39,408 nt of DNA from Gammaproteobacteria bacterium (GTDB lineage Bacteria > Pseudomonadota > Gammaproteobacteria > Nevskiales > Nevskiaceae). The DNA is taken from the NCBI GenBank assembly GCA_022599775.1, contig JAHZLQ010000035.1, positions 1-39,408 of the forward strand. The letters run 5' to 3'. Shown in pieces: positions 28,237-35,300 of this stretch (within the stretch, counting starts at the first letter, position 1; each line of letters begins with the position of its first letter). The translations under genes were made by a program, and so were the position numbers. The notes below the pieces were generated by a model. The model made no database searches. It was not told the DNA's origin and worked only from the letters and a program-made list of their open reading frames with translations.

Positions 28237-29924
28237 GATTCAGCCTCCCAACACGCGGTTTCGACGACTTCGGTATTGCCGGCACCCGGCGCCACCATCG
28301 GCAACACCATTTCCTCGACCGCGACCGGTGCCCGTATCAGCTGCGGGCCGGGTGCACGCAGGGCAGCGATCAGGGCTTTGCGGGCGTGGGCGGCATTGGC
28401 GGCGACGCCGAGATCACAGGCGGCGACCCCGAAGCCTTGGGCAATCGCACAGAAATCGGCGGGTCGCGCGTAGTGCGCACCGGCGTGGCGGGATTCGTAG
28501 AACAGGCGCTGCTGCTGGTGCACCAAGCCCAGCGCCGCGTTGTCGAGCACCACGACCTTCACGTCCAGGCCGAGTTCGGCGAGCGTGCCCAGTTCTTGGA
28601 TGTTCATCAGCAGACTGCCATCGCCGGTGAAGCAGATCACCGGCGCGTCCGGTCTCGCCAACGCGGCGCCGATCGCGGCCGGCAGGCCGAAACCCATGGT
28701 TCCGAGTCCACCCGAGCTGAGCCAGCGATCCGCACGCGTGAATGGGTAGCTCTGCGCGACCCACATCTGGTGCTGGCCGACGTCGGTGGTGATCGCGGCC
28801 TGCGATCCGACGACATCGGCCACCGCACGGATCAGGCCATACGGACGCCGCACATCGTCGAGCCCCGGCAGCGGCAAGGGATAGGCGCGCCGCAGTTCGC
28901 CGACGCGCGCCAGCCATTCCGGGCGCAGCGCCGGCGTCACCGCTTCGGCCAGCGCTCGCAGGGCGACGCCGGCATCGGCGTGAATCGCCAGTTCCGGGCG
29001 TCGCAGCTTGCCGAGTTCACGCGGGTCGGCGTCGATATGAATCACCCGCGCCCTGGCACAGAAGCGGTCGAGCCGACCGGTCGCTCGATCATCGAAGCGG
29101 GCGCCGATCGCGATCAGCAGATCGCATTCGTCGAGCACCAGATTGGTATAGCGCGCGCCGTGCATGCCGAGCATGCCCAAAGCCAGCGGATGATCCGGCG
29201 GCAGGCTGCCGAGCGCCATCAGTGTGGTGGTGGTCGGCAGCCCCGCCCGCTCGGCCAGGGCCTGCGCGGCGGCCTGGGCCCGCGCCTGGGTAACGCCGCC
29301 GCCGAGGTACAACACCGGACGCTGCGCCGCCGCGATCATTCGCGCGGCATGCTCGATGGCGAGGCCGTCGATACCTGCCACCGGCTGCGGGGCAGCGGCA
29401 TCCGGCCAGTCGGCAAGCTCGATCGATTCGGCCTGCACGTCCTTGGGCACGTCGAGCACCACCGGTCCCGGGCGTCCGCTTTCCGCGAGACGAAACGCCT
29501 CGACCAGCAGATCGGGCAGATCGGCAGCGTTGCGAACCTCGAAACAGGCCTTGGTGATCGACTCGACGATGCGTCCGGTCGGCATTTCCTGAAACGCGTC
29601 GGTTCCGATCAGGGCGCGCGGCACCTGGCCGGTGATGCACACCAGCGGAATCGAATCGGCCTTGGCATCGGCCAGCGCGGTGACCAGGTTGGTCATGCCC
29701 GGGCCGGAGGTGGCGAAGCACACGCCGGCCCGGGCGGAGATGCGGGCCAGGCCCTGGGCGATGAAGGCCGCCCCTTGCTCGTGCCGCGCCAGGACGTGGC
29801 GCAGGCCCGAATCAGCCAGCGCGCGATACAACGGCAGTACGGTGCCACCGGGAATGCCGACGACGACGTCAGTGCCGCGCCGTTCGAGAAAGCCGATGAT
29901 CAGTTGTGCGCCTGTGAGTCTCAT
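28233..29924 (-). CDS. ilvG: Acetolactate synthase large subunit (IlvG-like)
   Basis: The catalytic subunit of acetohydroxyacid synthase condenses two pyruvates, or pyruvate and 2-oxobutyrate, in branched-chain amino acid synthesis. The 563-residue protein carries the catalytic Glu in ARHEQGAAF (Glu49), the CFATSGPGMTNLVTALADAK segment, the FAD-binding middle domain, and the TPP motif GDGSLLMN...VVVLDNAALGLVHQQ. Its ending (MVLPMVAPGAGNTEVVE) resembles E. coli IlvG more than IlvB. The ATG at 29924 follows AAGGA. No ilvM/ilvN gene lies between it and ilvE. Regulation by attenuation is indicated by the leader. Confidence 0.93.
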   Translation of the reverse strand: MRLTGAQLIIGFLERRGTDVVVGIPGGTVLPLYRALADSGLRHVLARHEQGAAFIAQGLARISARAGVCFATSGPGMTNLVTALADAKADSIPLVCITGQVPRALIGTDAFQEMPTGRIVESITKACFEVRNAADLPDLLVEAFRLAESGRPGPVVLDVPKDVQAESIELADWPDAAAPQPVAGIDGLAIEHAARMIAAAQRPVLYLGGGVTQARAQAAAQALAERAGLPTTTTLMALGSLPPDHPLALGMLGMHGARYTNLVLDECDLLIAIGARFDDRATGRLDRFCARARVIHIDADPRELGKLRRPELAIHADAGVALRALAEAVTPALRPEWLARVGELRRAYPLPLPGLDDVRRPYGLIRAVADVVGSQAAITTDVGQHQMWVAQSYPFTRADRWLSSGGLGTMGFGLPAAIGAALARPDAPVICFTGDGSLLMNIQELGTLAELGLDVKVVVLDNAALGLVHQQQRLFYESRHAGAHYARPADFCAIAQGFGVAACDLGVAANAAHARKALIAALRAPGPQLIRAPVAVEEMVLPMVAPGAGNTEVVETACWEAES

Positions 29925-29977
29925 TGCCGGTTCCTTGCGAAGAAACCGCCGGACGTTCAACCGGCACGGGCGACAAC

Positions 29978-30015
29978 AAAAAACCCCCGCCGGCATGTGC
30001 GCCGGCGGGGGTTTT
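29978..30015 (-). terminator. Attenuator terminator of the ilv operon
   Basis: On the minus strand, AAAACCCCCGCCGGC, loop GCACAT, then GCCGGCGGGGGTTTT make a perfect 15-bp stem, followed by two further Ts. It lies 18 bp after the leader-peptide stop and 53 bp before the ilvG ATG, the classic place for an attenuator. When the leader is translated without stalling, this hairpin should form and stop transcription. Confidence 0.85.
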
Positions 30016-30024
30016 GATGAGCGT

Positions 30025-30079
30025 GCTCGTCCCCTAGGGCGCGTCGATAACGACGACCGCTACGAGTACGAGGACGAGC
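30025..30079 (-). promoter_or_regulatory. Leader pause / alternative-pairing segments
   Basis: Inside the leader-peptide codons, GCTCGTCC (30079-30072) is perfectly complementary to GGACGAGC (30032-30025) just after the stop codon. This would be the 1:2 pairing of an attenuation model; the GGGG after the stop could alternatively pair with the CCCCC of the terminator arm. The pairings are seen; their role is inferred. Confidence 0.55.
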
Positions 30080-30096
30080 TGCTGCATCGGATTCAT
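30034..30096 (-). CDS. ilvL: ilv operon leader peptide
   Basis: A 20-residue reading frame, MNPMQQLVLVLVAVVVIDAP, ends at TAG. Ten of 11 consecutive residues are Leu, Val or Ile (3 Leu, 6 Val, 1 Ile), as in the leaders of ilvGMEDA and ivbL. When charged branched-chain tRNAs are scarce, a ribosome should stall on these codons and prevent the downstream terminator from forming. The ribosome binding site is weak. An alternative start is the Met at codon 4. It is too short for routine gene calling. Confidence 0.85.
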   Translation of the reverse strand: MNPMQQLVLVLVAVVVIDAP

Positions 30097-30167
30097 GGAT
30101 AAGGTTTTGCCTGGGTGCTGCGAGATTCTGGCGAAATCCGACCGTGGTCAGGTTTCGATCGCAGCGG

Positions 30168-30196
30168 ATTCTAAGGGGGCCGCTAGATTCGGACAA
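30168..30196 (-). promoter_or_regulatory. Promoter of the ilv leader-ilvG-ilvE operon
   Basis: A -35 TTGTCC (30196-30191) and a -10 TAGAAT (30173-30168) are separated by 17 bp on the minus strand. A start near 30161 would give a leader RNA with the leader ATG about 65 nt in. This fits the sigma-70 consensus well. Confidence 0.65.
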
Positions 30197-30265
30197 GTCA
30201 CCCACCGGCCCCGTCCATGCACGATTCAGTCATCGGGCGGTAGCATCACGCAATGCGGCGACACT

Positions 30266-30922
30266 ATGCCGCCCGGGCCACAGGGACTTTCGGCAGTGCA
30301 AAAACTTCTCAAGACCTTTCTCAGTGGTCTGATCGCCGTGCTGCCGATCATGATCACGATCGCCGTGGTGTTCTGGCTGGTCGGCACGATCGAATCCATG
30401 CTCGGCGAAATCCTGCGACTGATTCTGCCCGCCGGCGCCTACTGGCGCGGCATGGGTCTGTTCGTGGGCCTGTTGCTGGTGCTCGCCGTCGGATTCCTGA
30501 TGCGGGCATTCTTTTTCCGTGAATTCGTCAAATGGTTCGAACACTGGTTCGAGCGCATTCCGCTGATCAAGACGGTCTATGGCGCCGTACGCGATCTGAC
30601 CGGTCTGTTCTCCAAGACCGGTGAACAGCAGTTCGACAAGGTCGTGATGGTGCAATGGCCGGGCCTGCCGATGAAGCTGCTGGGCTTCGTCACGATCGAG
30701 GATTTTTCTGCGCTGCAGTTTCCGCACAGCGAGGAAGACGAAGTGGCGGTCTACATGCCGATGAGCTACCAGATCGGCGGCTACACGGCGTTCATTCCAC
30801 GGCGCTGCCTGACGCGCGTCGACATGAGCTTCGAAGACGCAATGCGCTTCGTGGTCACCGCCGGCATGTCGCGATCGCCGGATTCCAGATCGAAGGCTGC
30901 ACCACCCGACGAACGCGTCTGA
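30266..30922 (+). CDS. DUF502 membrane protein
   Basis: The 218-residue product begins with two hydrophobic helices (FLSGLIAVLPIMITIAVVFW and GMGLFVGLLLVLAVGFLM), followed by the DUF502 signature WFERIPLIKTVYGAVRDLTG. The VVMVQWPGLPMKLLGFVTIE segment and the YMPMSYQIGGYTAFIPRR strand also fit. DUF502 proteins are inner-membrane proteins of unknown role found widely in bacteria and plants. The start is either the ATG at 30266 or the GTG at 30296, the latter preceded by AGGGA and entering the first helix more closely. It is divergent from the ilv leader. Confidence 0.88.
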   Translation: MPPGPQGLSAVQKLLKTFLSGLIAVLPIMITIAVVFWLVGTIESMLGEILRLILPAGAYWRGMGLFVGLLLVLAVGFLMRAFFFREFVKWFEHWFERIPLIKTVYGAVRDLTGLFSKTGEQQFDKVVMVQWPGLPMKLLGFVTIEDFSALQFPHSEEDEVAVYMPMSYQIGGYTAFIPRRCLTRVDMSFEDAMRFVVTAGMSRSPDSRSKAAPPDERV

Positions 30923-30927
30923 AACGG

Positions 30928-30940
30928 CGCCAATTTGGCG
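30928..30940. promoter_or_regulatory. CGCCAATTTGGCG palindrome
   Basis: A 13-bp palindrome lies between the DUF502 stop and the FAH-family start. It shares the CCAATTTGG core with the sites at 2269-2283 and 23261-23277. Its function is not known. Confidence 0.35.
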
Positions 30941-30985
30941 GAGCCGGTTCTGGCCTTGGCGCGCGACTTCCAGCATGCTGTCTGC

Positions 30986-31609
30986 ATGAACGACGATATC
31001 GGTCGCATCTTCTGCATCGGACGCAACTACGCCGCGCACATTGAGGAACTCGGCAATTCGCCGGACTCCGGCTGCGTGGTGTTCATGAAGCCGGTCTCGG
31101 CGCTGGTCGCGCCTGGCGAGCCGATTCGCCTGCCGCGCGGGCGCGGCGAAACCCATCACGAGGCCGAATTGGTGGTGTCGGTCACCGGCGGTGGCTTCGA
31201 CGTTCCGGTGGAGTCGGCTTACGAGTGGATCGCAGGCATCACGCTGGGCCTGGACCTTACGCTGCGCGACCTGCAAAGGGAGCTGAAGACGAGCGGTCAG
31301 CCTTGGGAACTGGCCAAGTCATTCGACGGCTCGGCCCCACTCGGCAACTTTCGCCCGTACAACAATCAGGACCTGCAGAACCTGCAGTTCGAATGCAGGG
31401 TCAATCGCGAAGTGCGCCAGCGCGGCGATACCTCGCTGATGCTGTATCCGGTATTCCGACTGATCAACATCCTGTCGCAGTCCTGGGCACTGCAGCCCGG
31501 CGATGTGATCTTCACCGGCACCCCGGCCGGCGTCGGTCCACTCAACCCGGGCGATACCGTCGAGCTTTCCAGCCCGCAGCTGGGCCCGTACCGCTGGACC
31601 TGCGAATAG
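30986..31609 (+). CDS. Fumarylacetoacetate-hydrolase-family protein
   Basis: The 207-residue protein has the FAH fold's metal site: the glutamates in THHEAELVVSV near residue 55 and the Asp in LGLDLTLRDLQRELK near 90. The TSGQPWELAKSFDGSAPLG segment and C-terminal DVIFTGTPAGVGPLNPGD are also typical. The size matches the small YcgM/acylpyruvase type. The product could hydrolyse a C-C bond in an acylpyruvate or similar compound, or decarboxylate oxaloacetate; the context gives no substrate. I chose the ATG at 30986 because conserved sequence (GRIFCIGRNYAAH) begins there. Confidence 0.88.
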   Translation: MNDDIGRIFCIGRNYAAHIEELGNSPDSGCVVFMKPVSALVAPGEPIRLPRGRGETHHEAELVVSVTGGGFDVPVESAYEWIAGITLGLDLTLRDLQRELKTSGQPWELAKSFDGSAPLGNFRPYNNQDLQNLQFECRVNREVRQRGDTSLMLYPVFRLINILSQSWALQPGDVIFTGTPAGVGPLNPGDTVELSSPQLGPYRWTCE

Positions 31610-31613
31610 GCCG

Positions 31614-32267
31614 TTATGCGGCAGCTTTCGAGCTGACCGGCGCCGGGACGGCATCGGCGACACGCGACTCGATCAGTGGTGTCCGCACCCGCCCGAGACA
31701 TTCGACGTACGGATCGGCCCAAACCTCGGCCGGCGTGATGTAGTTCTTCATCGACCAGGTGAATTGATAACCGGCCCGGGCGAAGCAGTACTCCACCAGT
31801 TCCGAGCAGATATACGCGCGATTCCCCTCATGGCGGGTCCAGCCGAACCAGGCGCGCAACACGATCTTGAAGGCTTCGCTCAGGTCGTAGGGACGTGTCA
31901 GTTCATCAACCCCGTGATTGACCAATGACGAGGCGCTGCGTTCGTCCACCCAGTGATGGCGCGCCAGGACGATGCGGCCGTCATAGGGCTTGCCGTTGCC
32001 GTAGTCGTAAAGGTATTTGCGCAGCGGTGCGAACCGCACGCCCATGTCTTCCACGGCTTCCAGCAGCAAGACCCGATCAAGATGCGGTACCCGCACCACC
32101 AGACCGACGTGGCTCCACGGCGAACCGGTGCCGCGACGGATAATTCGCGACATCCAGTGATTGCCGGAGGCGAACATCAGGTCTCCGGTCCGCAACTGCG
32201 GTCGCAAACGGTCGTAGTCGATCGGCTGTTGTCGATCGATCCATTGGCTGTCGACGATTTCGGCCAT
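31614..32267 (-). CDS. YiiX/YebB-like NlpC/P60-type cysteine hydrolase
   Basis: The 217-residue product resembles the permuted papain-fold amidases (YiiX/YaeF type). The circularly permuted order is visible: a first strand region TGDLMFASGNHWMS, the catalytic His in SPWSHVGLVVRV near residue 54, and the nucleophile Cys much later in AYICSELVEYCFARAGYQF near residue 153. No signal peptide is seen. Such enzymes act on acyl, peptide or peptidoglycan-derived bonds; the substrate here is unknown. It converges on the FAH-family gene, with stops 4 bp apart. Confidence 0.82.
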   Translation of the reverse strand: MAEIVDSQWIDRQQPIDYDRLRPQLRTGDLMFASGNHWMSRIIRRGTGSPWSHVGLVVRVPHLDRVLLLEAVEDMGVRFAPLRKYLYDYGNGKPYDGRIVLARHHWVDERSASSLVNHGVDELTRPYDLSEAFKIVLRAWFGWTRHEGNRAYICSELVEYCFARAGYQFTWSMKNYITPAEVWADPYVECLGRVRTPLIESRVADAVPAPVSSKAAA

Positions 32268-32300
32268 GGTTCCCCCCGCGCTGGCCGCCAGCCCCGGCTG

Positions 32301-32325
32301 GCGGGCGCCCGTAGCGGGCGCCCGC
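32301..32325. terminator. GC-rich hairpin downstream of the M36 protease gene
   Basis: GCGGGCGCCCG, loop TAG, then CGGGCGCCCGC make a perfect 11-bp stem just after the protease stop. A second hairpin, GCCAGCCCCGGCTGGC, lies next to it (32287-32302). No T-run follows, so termination strength is uncertain. Confidence 0.5.
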
Positions 32326-32342
32326 ACAGTGTATCAAGCCAC

Positions 32343-35300
32343 TCAGTGCAGGCTGTGACCGAATACCCGACGGCGACGCAGTGCCAGCAGGGCCGCCAAG
32401 CCGGCCAGCGTGGCCAGGCCGAAGGCACCGCCATCACCACCACCGTCGTTGTCGTTGTCCACCGGCGGCGGCGCCGGTGCGGCGGCGACGGTCAGCGTTG
32501 TGGTTGCGGTGCTGCTGGCGCCTTCCTCGTCGGTCACGCTCAGGCTGAAACCATAGGTTCCGGCCGAGGCCGCCACGAACGTCGGCATGGCCGCCGAGGC
32601 GTCCGACAGCGTCACCTCCGGACCATCTGTCTGAGTCCAGGCATAGACGAAGGGCTCGTCGTCGGGATCGCTCGAGCCGCTGCCATCCAGCGTGACGGTG
32701 TCGCCGGCTTCGAAGTCCTCACCGACCACCGCAGCGACGGCCACCGGCGCGGCATTGACGTTGAGGATCGTGACCACGACCTCGTCCGCGTGCTCGCTGG
32801 TGCCGTCGCTCACCGTCAGAACAAACGTGAGCGGCGTGTCGGCCGTGACCGCCGGCGCGACAAAACTGGCGTCCTCGGAATCGGCGTCGATCAGCTCGAC
32901 GCTCGGTCCGCCGGTCTGCGTCCAAGCGTAGCTCAGCTCGTCACCGTCCGGATCGGTGCCATCGCCATCCAGCGTGATCGTCGCCTGCGTTGCCTTGTTG
33001 ACAAGCCCAGCCCTGCCCGCCGCCGCTTCGCTTGCGCGTTCCGGCGCCGAGAAGTCTTCGGGTGCGATCGCAGTGGGCGGCGACTCGATGTTGAGCACCG
33101 TCACCGTCATTTCTCCCGTTCCGGACAGGCCACTAAGATCGGTGGCCGTGAGCAGGAACGTCAGCGGCGTATCTAGATCGACCTTCGGCGACATGAAACT
33201 CGCCGTTGTCGAACCCGCATCGTCCAGTTCAACCGTTGGGCCTCCAGTCTGCGACCAGGCGTAGCTCAGCCCCGCCGTTCCATCCGGGTCTGTGGCCGTT
33301 CCCGAGATCGAGATCATCGCTTGCGAACTGGCGCCGTCGCTACGCTCCGGTGCTGAGAAACTCTCGACAACGACCGTCGGGGGCGTCTCCACGTTGGTCA
33401 CCGTGACCGTCACCGAATCCGAGGATTGCAGGCTGCCATCGTTCACCGTCAGCGCGAACTTGAACTGGGCGTCGTCGTCGAGCACTGGTGCCACGAAGCT
33501 GGCCGTGGCCTGATCCGCTCCGCTCAGGGACACGTTCGGACCAGCGGTCTGAACCCACTTGAACGTGATCGGCTGACCCTCGTCCAGGTCATTGACCGAT
33601 CCCGCAAGCGAGATCGTCGCCTGCTCAGTGCTGCCATCCGCTCGCTCCGGCGCGGAGAAATCCGCAGGGGCTACCGCATACGGCGCGCGGTTCACGCAGA
33701 CACCGTCGTCCGGCAACACTTCGAGGAACGGTGCGGCGGACTCGCCGGTCACGCCGACGTTGTCGACCAGCCAGCCGAAGGCGCCGACTCCGGCATCGGT
33801 AAGCTGGCGGAAACGCAACCTAACACTGGTCCCTACCAAGGCAGTGCCGAAATCGATCTCGACATGCTCGGCTGTTTCAACGTCATTGATCTCGCCGACG
33901 AAGGCCGGCCGGCTGGGACTGCGCAGGGTTCCGCTGTAGCCGTCGCCCTGTGTAACGGCGGCGCCGGCGTCGAAAACATCGGTCCAAGCACCGCCGTTGA
34001 CGCTGACTTCGATCACGCCACCGTCGTAGCCCCGCACCGTGGTGCCACTCTGGTTGAGCTCGAAGGCATAGTAGTGATCGAACCCGAAGCCGAAGCTCCC
34101 GTTCCCAACCATGATCGGCGGCGTGACCAGTGAGGCGTCGCTGGTAGTCCCATTGTCGGGGATGTAGTACATCGAACTGTCGAAGCTGTCGACGAAGTCA
34201 TCCGTCAGCGTCCAGTCGCTGCCACCACCGGTGAAGATTGTGCTCCAATCGCGCTCACTCGCCGTCGGCTGTTCGAAATCGTCCAGCGTACGGGTCCGGG
34301 TCAAGTCGATATCGACCTGCATCTGGAAGCTGAGGCTGTCCGGAAGGATCGTGACACCGTCATCCGGATTCGGGTCGGCCAAGGTCAACGTGATGGTCTT
34401 GAATTCGCCGCTATCGGACGTCATCAGCTTGAGCGGCACCGAACCCGAGGTGGTCTCGCCCAATTCCGCCGGTGGGAAGCTGATCTGGTCGCCGTCGTAG
34501 AACGAAATGCCGGGGGCCGACACTGTCGCCGTGACGCCCTCGCTCAGATCGACATTGCCGTCGGTGCTCAGCGTCACCCAGAGCGTGCCGGCTTCATCCT
34601 GATCCAGCAGATCGTCGGTATCACAGTAGCCATAGACGCCGTCCTCCTCGCTCATGTCCAGGCTGGTGCCCTCAATCGCCAGCGTGTTGCCGAGCGCAAT
34701 GAAACTCTCGACCACACCACTATTGGTGTCGTCGCCGCGATCGGGCGCCACCGCGCCGATACCCAGACCACGCCTGGCGAAGGCGATTGCGAGCGTTTCG
34801 AAGTCCGCCTCGGACGTGGCCGCCGCCACGGCCAGAATGCCGTCGCGCGCTTCCAGGAATGTCGGTGCGTTCGGGGTCATCTTGAGTCCGCCGATCACGT
34901 AGTCCTTCATCAGCTCCTGCGCGTCGACGTAGCTGTAGCGTCCAGAGTTGAGCAGGCCTGCGTAGCCTTCCCACAGCACGTTCGTCCAGATTTCCCCGCT
35001 GTTGTGGACCTCGGCATTACTGGCACCGTCGGCCCCGAACGCCAAGGGCGCGGTATCAGGCAATGGCACACCATCTTCGATGTGCTTGAACGTCAGCGGG
35101 TTGTAGCTGAAGTCAGTCGAATACGGGGCGCGACGGATGCCGAAGTACGGATCGTCCACCACATAGCTCGCCATGCCGTAGACGCCTGCGTAACCGAGAT
35201 TGGACGGCACCGCCAGATCGGAGTCGCGCACCGTCAGCATCATCGCGCTGAAGTCGCTCCAGCCCTCGCCCATTCCGCGGCCCTGGGCGTTGCTCAGGCC

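Noticed and set aside
28386-30017. 543-codon open frame on the plus strand
   Set aside because: It is antisense to ilvG and ends in the attenuator region; the ilvG frame is clearly the real gene.
31953-33176. 407-codon plus-strand frame over the M36 gene end
   Set aside because: It is antisense to the YiiX-like gene and the protease repeats, with low-complexity composition.
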